A stretch of DNA of 64,000 bases. It comes from Taklimakanibacter albus. GTDB lineage: Bacteria; Pseudomonadota; Alphaproteobacteria; Rhizobiales; Aestuariivirgaceae. Below the pieces are notes generated by a model. The model was not told the DNA's origin. It did not search any database and saw nothing but the letters and a program-made list of their open reading frames with translations. This document shows positions 25,805 through 33,669 of this stretch, one piece after another. The stretch spans positions 540,390 through 604,389 of the forward strand of contig NZ_JAENHL010000008.1 in assembly GCF_016595235.1 (NCBI RefSeq), given 5' to 3'. Position 1 is the stretch's first letter, and every line of letters starts with the position of its first letter. Both the position numbers and the translations under genes were made by a program.

Positions 25805-25827
25805 AATAATTCGCATAGCGAATAATT
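25805..25827. promoter_or_regulatory. second IclR-type operator, before the DAO oxidase operon
   Basis: A palindrome centred on TTCGCATAGCGAA (25810-25822), flanked by AATAA and TAATT. The core is the exact reverse complement of TTCGCTATGCGAA at 21143-21155. A weaker related element, TTCCGCAATACGAA, follows at 25828-25841. It lies 10 bp upstream of the oxidase start codon. Confidence 0.72.
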
Positions 25828-25966
25828 TTCCGCAATACGAAGATAAATATGTAAGCCAATGATTGTCAATGAAGTCGTCGGCCTGGGCGAAGCAGGGCGA
25901 AAGCCTTCCACACATTTATATAGGCCGCGGTCGATGTCGCTTGACCCCCAAGCTTTTCCTCCATAT

Positions 25967-25981
25967 TGGTTATAACAACCA
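25967..25981. promoter_or_regulatory. palindrome upstream of the second sugar importer
   Basis: TGGTT (25967-25971) and AACCA (25977-25981) flank ATAAC, about 50 bp before the binding-protein start. It could be the operator for the GntR/UTRA regulator of this cluster; TTGGTnATA is shared with the site before that regulator, but the similarity is weak. The rest of the 25828-26032 gap shows nothing else I can assign. Confidence 0.35.
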
Positions 25982-26032
25982 TACCACAGGCGGTACGGAA
26001 GCCGCCGGATGGCCCACACAGGGAGGAAAGAT

Positions 26033-27247
26033 ATGTCTCTAAGTCCAATCCGTGCCTTCAGAATCGCCATTCTGGCCGGCGCTCTCTCGGTCTTTGCCGG
26101 CGCCGCTCTGGCGCAGAACGCCTGTCTCACCAACCAGCCCGGTGCTCTGCCTGCGGACTCCAAGGCGCTGCTCGAAAAAGAGCTCCCGGCCGACGCGCAA
26201 GCGGGCTTCGAAGGCTATGGCAGCCCGGTGGTGGCGAGCCCCTTCGCGACCTTCAAGCCGGCGCATGAGAAGCCCTTCGTCATCGGCTACAACAATTCAT
26301 TCTCCGGCAATGCCTGGCGCGCCGCGGCGCTGGCGCAGCTCGAAAGCGACGTCGAGAAATACAAGAAGCTCGGCCTCGTCAAAGACCTGATCGTCACCGA
26401 CTCGAATGGCGACATCTCGACCCAGATCCAGCAGATGCGTTCGATGATCCAGCGCGGCGTCGATCTCATCATCTCGATCCCGGGCTCGCCCACCGCGATG
26501 AACGGCGTCATCGACGAAGCCTTCGCCGCCGGCATTCCGGTGATCACACTCGCCGCTCCGGTGACGACCGCCAATGCGATCAATGTCGACACCAATGGCT
26601 ATCTGATCGGCAAGACGATGGCGCTGGGCCTTGTCCAGAAGCTCAACGGCAAGGGCAATATCCTCACCATCCAGGGCATTCCCGGCACGTCCGGCAGCGA
26701 GCTCATCAAGGCCGGCGGCGCGGCGGTGTTCAACAACTGCCCGGACATCAAGATCGTCGCCGATCTCGTCGGCCAGTGGTCGAACTCGACGGCACAGACC
26801 GCGGTGCTGCAGCAGCTCTCCACCAATCCAACCGAGATCGCCGGCATCTGGCAGCAGGGCTCGATGTTCATGGGCACGATCAACGCGCTCGAGCAGGCCG
26901 GCCGTCCGATCATCCCGGTGACCGTCGGCAATCCCGACCAGAACGCGCTCGCCTACTGGCATGACAATCTCGACAAAGGCTTCAGCACGGTTGGCTCGTC
27001 CAACGCGCCGGGCGCCGGCATGGATGTCGTCTTCCGCACCGGCATGCGCGTGCTTTTGGGCCAGGGCCTCAAAGTGAGCAATGTCGTGGTGCGCCCGCCG
27101 CTCATCACCGCCGAGACGCTGAAGGACTGGTACAAGCCGGACTTCACCATCAATTCGACCGGCGTCGGCGAACCGCCTTCGGGCACCTGGATGCCGGACA
27201 GCATCCTCGATGGCTATTTCACCAGCCCGGCGGCTTTGCCACAGTAA
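26033..27247 (+). CDS. sugar ABC transporter periplasmic binding protein (peripBP_4 type)
   Basis: A protein of 404 residues from ATG 26033, with a strong GGGAGGAAAG ribosome site; a start at 26009 is unlikely. The signal peptide ends near AALAQ (about residue 27). The mature protein has FVIGYNNSFSGNAWR and a RGVDLIISIPGSPTAMN segment typical of the sugar-binding group. It is longer than RbsB (about 300), as in binding proteins for larger or modified sugars. It heads a six-gene cluster with SIS, FAD oxidoreductase, ATPase and two permeases. Confidence 0.9.
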   Translation: MSLSPIRAFRIAILAGALSVFAGAALAQNACLTNQPGALPADSKALLEKELPADAQAGFEGYGSPVVASPFATFKPAHEKPFVIGYNNSFSGNAWRAAALAQLESDVEKYKKLGLVKDLIVTDSNGDISTQIQQMRSMIQRGVDLIISIPGSPTAMNGVIDEAFAAGIPVITLAAPVTTANAINVDTNGYLIGKTMALGLVQKLNGKGNILTIQGIPGTSGSELIKAGGAAVFNNCPDIKIVADLVGQWSNSTAQTAVLQQLSTNPTEIAGIWQQGSMFMGTINALEQAGRPIIPVTVGNPDQNALAYWHDNLDKGFSTVGSSNAPGAGMDVVFRTGMRVLLGQGLKVSNVVVRPPLITAETLKDWYKPDFTINSTGVGEPPSGTWMPDSILDGYFTSPAALPQ

Positions 27248-27293
27248 GGCGCCTTACTTTGCCTCTTCGCGCGGTGGCGGCATCCCTGCCGCC
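27244..27293 (+). terminator. palindrome and stem-loop after the binding-protein gene
   Basis: GTAAGGCGCCTTAC (27244-27257) is a perfect palindrome over the stop codon, and GGCGGC/GCCGCC (27276-27281 and 27288-27293) forms a second GC stem with a 6-base loop. Both lie before the SIS gene and may reduce expression downstream of the binding protein. Confidence 0.5.
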
Positions 27294-27321
27294 GCGCCTT
27301 CCCTCTTGCACGGATGACGCC

Positions 27322-28119
27322 ATGCCGAACACTTATCTCGCCAAAGCCATCGCTCTCCTCCAGGAAGTGGAGGCGACGCAAACCACCCAGATCGCCACGG
27401 GCGCACAATGGATCGCCGATGCGATCGCAGCCGACGGCATGGCGCATTTCTTCGGCGCCGGCCATTCGCATATGGCGCTCGAGGAAGTGTTTCCCCGCAA
27501 TGGCGGGCTGATCGGCCTGCATCCGCTCTCCGAGCTGGCGCTCTCCTATTACACACCGGTGGTCGGCAATTCCGGTATCTATCAGATGCGCTTCTTCCAG
27601 TCGGTCGAGGGCCTGGGCGAGATCATCTGGAAGAACTACCGCTTCAAGAAGACCGACTGCTTCGTCGTCTACACCAATACCGGCGTCACCAAGGTCGCGC
27701 TCGACATCGCCACCTTCGCCAAGGCGGAAGGCATGCGTGTCATCGCCGTCACCTCGCTCAAACATGCGGCCGCCACCGGCACCGAGCACAAGGGCGGCAA
27801 GCGCCTGCATGAGATCGCCGATCTCGTCATCGACAATTGCTCGGTGGTGGGCGACGCCATGGTCGAGATCCCCGGTCTCGAGGACAAAGCGGGTGCGGGG
27901 TCGAGCATCACCAGCATCGCCATCACCAATGCGCTCGCGACCGAGGCGGCGCTCGAGCTTTCGCGACGTGGATTGAAACCCATGGTGCTGCCCAGCCCCT
28001 ACTTCGAAGGCACGCCCGAGGGCAAGGCCAGGCGGGCGCGCGCCGAGAAGCGCTGGGACGAATGCATGGACGAATATTCGCGCCGTTATGCCGGCATGTT
28101 CCTGCGCGGCAAGGCCTGA
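27322..28119 (+). CDS. SIS domain protein (phosphosugar-binding, UPF0309-like)
   Basis: A protein of 265 residues from ATG 27322. It has the SIS fold signals FFGAGHSHMALEE and VVYTNTGVTKVALD, with a later VIAVTSLKHA strand. SIS domains bind sugar phosphates and often isomerise amino-sugar or keto-sugar phosphates. It lies 9 bp before the FAD oxidoreductase and inside a sugar importer operon, so it may isomerise the phosphorylated product of the FGGY kinase at 33670 (inference). Confidence 0.85.
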   Translation: MPNTYLAKAIALLQEVEATQTTQIATGAQWIADAIAADGMAHFFGAGHSHMALEEVFPRNGGLIGLHPLSELALSYYTPVVGNSGIYQMRFFQSVEGLGEIIWKNYRFKKTDCFVVYTNTGVTKVALDIATFAKAEGMRVIAVTSLKHAAATGTEHKGGKRLHEIADLVIDNCSVVGDAMVEIPGLEDKAGAGSSITSIAITNALATEAALELSRRGLKPMVLPSPYFEGTPEGKARRARAEKRWDECMDEYSRRYAGMFLRGKA

Positions 28120-28128
28120 GGAGAACCC

Positions 28129-29427
28129 ATGGACTATCAAGCAGATGTGGTGGTGGCGGGCGCCGGCAGCGCCGGCATGGTGGCGGCGATCGCCGCCGCT
28201 CGCAACGGCGCCCGGACGATCCTCATCGAGCGCGGCGGATTTCTCGGCGGCATCAGCACCGCGGTGCTCGACACGATGTATGCCTTTTATGCGCCGGGCG
28301 ACGCGCAGGAGAAGGTGGTCTCAGGTCTTCCCGACGAAGTGGTGGACCGCATCGAGAAATACGATGTGGTGCTGCGCCGGCCCAATACGTTCGGCTCCGG
28401 AACCGGCATCACCTATAATCCCGAAACGCTGAAGCGGGTGTGGGACGACCTCGCCGAGGAAGCAGGCGTGAAAATACTGTTGCACAGTTTCATCACCGGC
28501 GCGGTGACGGAAGGATCGAAGGTCACCGGGATTCGTTTCGTCAACAAGGCCGGCAGCCACAAAGTGACGGCCAAGGCTGTCATCGACGCGTCGGGCGATG
28601 CCGATTTGGTTGCCGATGCCGGCGGCGATTTCGAGCTGGCGGGCCGCGACGGCGCCCAGCAGACGCTCTCCACCACCTTTCGGATCGGCAATGTCGGCGA
28701 GCGGGCGCTCGGCGTGAAGAAGGATGAGCTGCACGCCTTGATGCGCGAGGCCAATAAAAGCGGGCGCTTCGTGCTGCCGCGCGAGGAAGGCAGCGTCCAC
28801 CGCACACCCGACAAAGGCATCATGGCGACGATCATGACGCGCGTGCCCGGCACCGCGCCCGACGATATCGAGGGCATCTCGCGCGCCGAAGCGCAAGGTC
28901 GCGCCCAGGCGCAGGAATATTTCCGCTTCCTGAAGGAGATGGTGCCCGGCTATGAAAATTCGGTGCTGATCGGCACCTCGCCGTGGATCGGCGTGCGTGA
29001 AACGCGACGCATTCTCGGCGATTATCAGCTCAATGGCGAGGACGTGCTGGCGGCGCGGCGCTTCGAGGACGGCATCGCCCGCTGCGGCGCCCCGATCGAA
29101 GATCATCATGCCGGGCGCGATACACGCTGGGCCTATATCCCCAATTCCGGCACCTATACGATTCCGTTCCGCGCTTTGCTGCCGCGCAATCTGGACGGCA
29201 TCCTGGTGGCGGGACGTTGCCTCTCCTCGACCCATGACGCGCATGCGAGTGCCCGCTCGATCGGCACCTGCATGGCGATGGGCCAGGCCGCCGGCAGCGC
29301 CGCCGCCTTGGCCGCCGACAAAGGTATCACGCCGCGCCAGGTGCCGACCGACACGTTGCTCGCTCTGCTCGACCGGCAAGGCGCCGATCTCGGCCGGCGC
29401 GGCAAAGCGGCCTCAGATGCCGCATGA
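28129..29427 (+). CDS. FAD-dependent oxidoreductase (FAD_oxidored family)
   Basis: A 432-residue flavoprotein. GAGSAG (11-16) begins the Rossmann motif, and ERGGFLGGISTAVLD carries the GG segment after the FAD ribose acid. VIDASGDADLVADAGGDFE and VAGRCLSSTHDAHASARSIG are characteristic of the PF12831 group. Members oxidise or dehydrate diverse small molecules, including sugar derivatives. It overlaps the ABC ATPase start by 4 bp, tying it to the importer. A role in oxidising a sugar or polyol is inferred from context only. Confidence 0.88.
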   Translation: MDYQADVVVAGAGSAGMVAAIAAARNGARTILIERGGFLGGISTAVLDTMYAFYAPGDAQEKVVSGLPDEVVDRIEKYDVVLRRPNTFGSGTGITYNPETLKRVWDDLAEEAGVKILLHSFITGAVTEGSKVTGIRFVNKAGSHKVTAKAVIDASGDADLVADAGGDFELAGRDGAQQTLSTTFRIGNVGERALGVKKDELHALMREANKSGRFVLPREEGSVHRTPDKGIMATIMTRVPGTAPDDIEGISRAEAQGRAQAQEYFRFLKEMVPGYENSVLIGTSPWIGVRETRRILGDYQLNGEDVLAARRFEDGIARCGAPIEDHHAGRDTRWAYIPNSGTYTIPFRALLPRNLDGILVAGRCLSSTHDAHASARSIGTCMAMGQAAGSAAALAADKGITPRQVPTDTLLALLDRQGADLGRRGKAASDAA

Positions 29428-30947
29428 GCGCCAGAGCCGCCCCATCATCGCGCACTGACGAGCTTCTCCTCGAGGCGACAGGGCTGGCCAAGGCCTATGG
29501 GGAGACGCGGGCGCTCAGCCGAGGTGATCTCGCGATCAGATCCGGCAGCGTGCATGCGATCATCGGCGAGAATGGCAGCGGCAAGTCGACACTCGTCAAG
29601 CTGCTCACCGGTGTGGTCGGCCCGGATGCGGGAGACATCACGCTTGCCGGCAAGGACCTTCGGCTCACCTCGCCCCGCGATGCACGCGCCGCCGGCATCG
29701 CCACCACCTTCCAGGAAGTGCTGGTGCTCGAGGAACTGAGCGTCCTCGACAATCTGTGGCTCGGCCAGGACGGGTTGTTCCGCTTCCATGTCGCGCGCGA
29801 ACGCAAGCGGAGCGAAGCCGCAGCGCTTCTTGCCGAGCTGATCGGTGATGCCGTTCCAGAGCTCGAGGCGAAAGTGAGCGACATCGATCTTGGCACAAGG
29901 CAAGCCATCGTCATCGCCCGCTCGCTGCTGCTGAAGCCCCGTCTCCTCATCCTCGATGAAGCGACGGCGGCGCTCGACATCTCGGTGCGCGACCGACTCT
30001 TCGCGGGCTTGCGCCGTCGCGTTGCGGCCGGCTTGTCGGTCCTGTTCATCACGCACAAGATGGACGAGATCGCCGCCCTTGCCGATGAGGTGACGGTGCT
30101 CCGCTCCGGCGAGACCGTGGCGCATCTGCCGATCGACGCGGCGACACCGGCCCGCATGCTGGAGCTGATGTCAGGGCGGAGCGAAACCCGGTCGATCGTA
30201 TCCACCCGCGCCGCAACGCGCGAAACACGGCTCACGCTCAGACAGGTGCAGCTCGGAATAGGCGGCCGCCCCTTCGATCTCGATATCCAGGCAGGCGAAA
30301 TTCTCGGCCTCGCCGGGCTCGAAGGTCATGGCGCCGATCTCGCCACGCAGATACTCGGTGGCGTGCGTTCGCCGATCGCCGGATCGATCGCGACAGCCGA
30401 GAAGCGGGAGCTCCACGGCCAGGCCGCTTTCGTGCGCGAGGGCATTGCCTATGTACCGCGCGACCGCAAGAGCGAAGGCATTTTCGCACCCTTGTCGATC
30501 GCCGACAACTTTGCGCTGACGACGCTTCCTGCTCATACGAGGTTCGGCCTCATCGACACGGCCCAGGTCGCAGCGGCGCGTAAACCGCTCTTCGACCGGC
30601 TCGGCGTCAAATATGGCGCGCTGAAGGAGGCCATCACCAGCCTTAGCGGCGGCAACCAGCAGAAAGTCATCCTGGCGCGCATGCTGGCGCTCGAGCCGAA
30701 GATGCTGGTGCTCAACGATCCGACGCGCGGCGTCGACCTCGCCACCAAGCAGGATATCTATGCGCTGCTGGCCGAGCTCGCCCAGGCCGGCGTCGCCGTG
30801 GTGATCCATTCGACCGAGATCGAGGAATTGCTGGTGCTCTGCCACCGGGTGGCAGTCTTTCATGACCGGACCCTGTTCCAGGCCGTCGACCATGCCGGGC
30901 TCACCCGCGAGCGGCTGATCGCCGGGCTGTTCGGACGCCAGCCATGA
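29424..30947 (+). CDS. sugar ABC transporter ATP-binding protein, duplicated NBDs (RbsA/MglA type)
   Basis: A 507-residue protein with two nucleotide-binding domains. The first has Walker A GENGSGKST (48-56), but its signature region reads DIDLGTRQ (about 153-160) instead of a LSGGQ-like motif, and Walker B ends LDEA (177-180). The second has a degenerate Walker A region, which is usual for the family, but an intact LSGGNQQK signature and VLNDPTRG Walker B. One ATP site therefore appears weakened, as in other sugar importers of this class. ATGA overlaps link it to both neighbours. Confidence 0.92.
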   Translation: MSARAAPSSRTDELLLEATGLAKAYGETRALSRGDLAIRSGSVHAIIGENGSGKSTLVKLLTGVVGPDAGDITLAGKDLRLTSPRDARAAGIATTFQEVLVLEELSVLDNLWLGQDGLFRFHVARERKRSEAAALLAELIGDAVPELEAKVSDIDLGTRQAIVIARSLLLKPRLLILDEATAALDISVRDRLFAGLRRRVAAGLSVLFITHKMDEIAALADEVTVLRSGETVAHLPIDAATPARMLELMSGRSETRSIVSTRAATRETRLTLRQVQLGIGGRPFDLDIQAGEILGLAGLEGHGADLATQILGGVRSPIAGSIATAEKRELHGQAAFVREGIAYVPRDRKSEGIFAPLSIADNFALTTLPAHTRFGLIDTAQVAAARKPLFDRLGVKYGALKEAITSLSGGNQQKVILARMLALEPKMLVLNDPTRGVDLATKQDIYALLAELAQAGVAVVIHSTEIEELLVLCHRVAVFHDRTLFQAVDHAGLTRERLIAGLFGRQP

Positions 30948-31912
30948 AGCCGTCCCGCAGCACATTGCGCGACCCGACAGCGCTCGCCGCGCTCCTGTTC
31001 CTGGTCCTCGTCGCGCTCAGCATCCTCCGGGATCCGATCCTGCTGTCGCCCCGCTTCCTGACCGGCGCGCTCAGCGTCGCCGTGCCGCTCATTCTGGGCG
31101 CCATGGCGGTGACGCCGGCGATCCTGTCGGGCAATGGCGGCATGGACCTATCGATCGGTCCTCTGATGGGTTTCATCAATGTGCTGGTGGTCACGTTGCT
31201 GATGCCGGCGGATCTCGGCGACTGGTGGCTCGCAGTGCCGATCCTGCTGATTGTCGGCTTCGCCGCCGGCGCGCTCAATGGCGTGCTCGTCGCGGTCGTT
31301 CGCCTGCAGCCCATCGTCGCGACGCTCGGCACGTATCTGATCCTCGGCGGCATCAATCTGTGGCTGCTGCCCAGCCCGATCGGCCCGGTGCCACCCTGGT
31401 TCGGCACACTGTCGCGCCTCATCGGCGTCTTTCCGGGGCCTCTCGTCTTCCTGATCGGCCCGGCGCTCATCTGGTTCCTGCTCGGTTTCACGCCCTTCCG
31501 GAAAGTCCTGCTGGCCGTCGGTGGCGATGACCGCGTCGCTTATTCGGCCGGCATCGACGTCACACTGGTCCGTATTCTCGCTTACGCGCTGGGCGGCCTC
31601 TTCGCCGCTTTCGCCGGACTGGCGCTCACCTCGCTCATCCAGTCGGCCGACGCCACGATCGGGCCACCCTTCACCTTGCAGGTCATCACCGCGGCGGCGC
31701 TCGGCGGCATCAATCTCGCCGGTGGGCGCGGCACCATGTGGGGAAGCGCCTTCGGCGCGCTGTCGCTGTTCCTGATCCAGAATCTGCTGACCAATTACGG
31801 GGTTTCGGTCTTCTGGCAGCAGGTCGTGTTCGGGCTGACGCTGATCGGCGCGCTCATCCTCAATGCCGGTCTCGCCCAGAGCTTCTTCTCCTTCAGAGGA
31901 CGCCGCAGATGA
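30944..31912 (+). CDS. sugar ABC transporter permease 1 (RbsC type)
   Basis: A 322-residue BPD_transp_2 permease with about nine helices. The family segment reads SGNGGMDLSIGPLMGF (about 62-77), and ALGGINLAGGRGTMWGSAFGA is the conserved late loop. It overlaps the second permease by 4 bp; the pair should form a heterodimer. Confidence 0.92.
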   Translation: MKPSRSTLRDPTALAALLFLVLVALSILRDPILLSPRFLTGALSVAVPLILGAMAVTPAILSGNGGMDLSIGPLMGFINVLVVTLLMPADLGDWWLAVPILLIVGFAAGALNGVLVAVVRLQPIVATLGTYLILGGINLWLLPSPIGPVPPWFGTLSRLIGVFPGPLVFLIGPALIWFLLGFTPFRKVLLAVGGDDRVAYSAGIDVTLVRILAYALGGLFAAFAGLALTSLIQSADATIGPPFTLQVITAAALGGINLAGGRGTMWGSAFGALSLFLIQNLLTNYGVSVFWQQVVFGLTLIGALILNAGLAQSFFSFRGRRR

Positions 31913-32871
31913 TTCGCTTCTGGCAGTCGCTCAAGCAGACCATATGGCCGCAGCTCGTCGCGCTCGCCGCCCTCTATCTCATCGGCATGGCGACGATCGG
32001 CGGCTTCGGCAGCTGGCGCAGCATCCTGGCGGTGCTGGTGCTCGCCTCCTTCATCGGCATCGCCGCATCGGGCCAGACCATCGTGGCGCTTCTGGGCGGT
32101 ATCGATCTCGCCATTCCGGGTCTCATCGCCTTCGCCAATATCGCGACGGCCGAGCTCACCGGACGCGGCTGGCCTTTCGCCCTGGTGGTGCTGTTCATCT
32201 TAAGCGTGGCCGCGCTCATCGGCGCCTGGAACGGCTTCGTCTCACGCGCCTTGAGGCTCAATCCGTTGATCGTCACGCTCGGCGTCAGCTCGGTCATCAT
32301 GGGCGCCATATTGGTGTGGACCGGCGGGCAGCCGACCGGCTTCGCGCCGAAATGGCTGAGCCAGTTCGTGGCGCCGTCCGGCAAGATCTTCGGGCTTCCG
32401 ATCCCGCCGATTCTGGTGTTCTGGCTGGTGATCGCGCTCGGCCTCATCACGCTGCTGCGCGCCACGCCCTTCGGCCGGCAGGTCTATGCCGCGGGCGCCA
32501 GCCTTCCCGCGGCACGGCTTGCGCTGGTGCCGACGACGCGCATCTGGACCTGCGCCTTCGCCTTGAGCGCGGTGATGGCGGCCGTCACCGGCATATTGCT
32601 GGCGGGCTTCAGCGCGCAAGGCGATGCGCGCATCGCATCGCCCTATCTCTTCAACACCATCGCCAGCGTCGTCATCGGCGGCACCTCGCTTGTCGGCGCG
32701 CGCGGCAGCTATGGCCGCACCGTGCTCGGCGCCATCATTCTGACGCTCATCACCACCGTGCTGGTCGCCAATAACTTCAGCGCCGCCATGCAGCAGGCCT
32801 TGCTCGGCGTGGTCATTCTCATCGTGGTGGCGACCTATGGCCGCGAGGCGAAAGTGGCGGCGCGGCTATGA
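31909..32871 (+). CDS. sugar ABC transporter permease 2 (RbsC type)
   Basis: A protein of 320 residues from ATG 31909 (ATGA overlap with permease 1); a frame extending back to 31738 is a shadow inside that gene. LLGGIDLAIPGLIAFANI and VIGGTSLVGARGSYGRTVLGA are the family segments. It is the last gene of the forward block and is convergent with the GntR gene, with 8 bp between stops. Confidence 0.92.
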   Translation: MIRFWQSLKQTIWPQLVALAALYLIGMATIGGFGSWRSILAVLVLASFIGIAASGQTIVALLGGIDLAIPGLIAFANIATAELTGRGWPFALVVLFILSVAALIGAWNGFVSRALRLNPLIVTLGVSSVIMGAILVWTGGQPTGFAPKWLSQFVAPSGKIFGLPIPPILVFWLVIALGLITLLRATPFGRQVYAAGASLPAARLALVPTTRIWTCAFALSAVMAAVTGILLAGFSAQGDARIASPYLFNTIASVVIGGTSLVGARGSYGRTVLGAIILTLITTVLVANNFSAAMQQALLGVVILIVVATYGREAKVAARL

Positions 32872-32879
32872 GAAAGGCT

Positions 32880-33614
32880 TCATCCTGCGCTGCTGCGCTG
32901 ATCCGCCCACAATTCGAAGAGCAGCTGGCAACGGTCGCCGCGGATCAACGCCATCGCCGCTTCCGCTGCCACATTGTCGCGATCATAGGTGGTGCGCGAC
33001 AGGCGCAGCGCCGGCTGGTCGATCCGAACCTGCAGCAATTCCGCCTGCTCGGCCGTCAACATGACCGGCGCCAGCGTCTCGCGCGCCCGCACGAGTTGCG
33101 TGCCATATTCGCGTGCCAGCACGTCATAGAGAGAGCGCGCGCCGAAATCGAAGCGGCCGAGATTGGGAAAACGCTCCGCCGCCATGGCCGAGGTTTCGAG
33201 CGCATAAGGCTCGCCATCGACGAAGCGCAGACGCGTGAGACGAAACACCCTGGCGTTGCCGGCACTCTGGAGAGCGACCGCCTCATCCGCCGCGGGCGCC
33301 GTCAGCTCGGCGCTGATCACCCGCGTCGACACCAGCTTGCCATCCGCCTTCAACGCTTCCGAAATACTGAAGAAGCCAAGCAGCGAAGATTCGATGCGCG
33401 ACTTGGCGACGAAAGTGCCTTGCCCCTGATTGCGTACCACAAGCTTGCGCTGCGCCAGCTCCGCCAGCGCCTGACGCGCCGTGATGCGGCTGACGCCGAA
33501 CAATTCACAAAGCTCGCGCTCGGGGGGCAGACGATGGCCAGGCGGGTAGTCGCCCGACTGGATCTTCGCCTCCAGCAACCGGACGATGCGCTTGTAGTTG
33601 GGTTCGCTCGACAT
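32880..33614 (-). CDS. GntR family regulator with UTRA domain (HutC subfamily)
   Basis: A protein of 244 residues. The winged helix is at about 5-75 (LPPERELCELFGVSRITARQAL, a HutC-type recognition helix), followed by GTFVAKSR and a UTRA ligand-binding domain. Members sense sugar phosphates or histidine intermediates. It is divergent from the FGGY kinase gene, with a palindrome in the 55-bp gap, and convergent with the importer genes, so it probably controls the whole 26-36 kb cluster. Confidence 0.92.
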   Translation of the reverse strand: MSSEPNYKRIVRLLEAKIQSGDYPPGHRLPPERELCELFGVSRITARQALAELAQRKLVVRNQGQGTFVAKSRIESSLLGFFSISEALKADGKLVSTRVISAELTAPAADEAVALQSAGNARVFRLTRLRFVDGEPYALETSAMAAERFPNLGRFDFGARSLYDVLAREYGTQLVRARETLAPVMLTAEQAELLQVRIDQPALRLSRTTYDRDNVAAEAAMALIRGDRCQLLFELWADQRSSAG

Positions 33615-33617
33615 TTG

Positions 33618-33633
33618 GTCATATCATTATGAC
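33618..33633. promoter_or_regulatory. probable GntR/UTRA operator
   Basis: GTCATATCATTATGAC has arms GTCATA and TATGAC around a 4-bp centre, 4 bp upstream of the GntR start and 37 bp before the kinase start. It is placed to control both. Confidence 0.62.
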
Positions 33634-33669
33634 AAATGAATCAACAATGCCAGCGGGAAGGACATTGTC

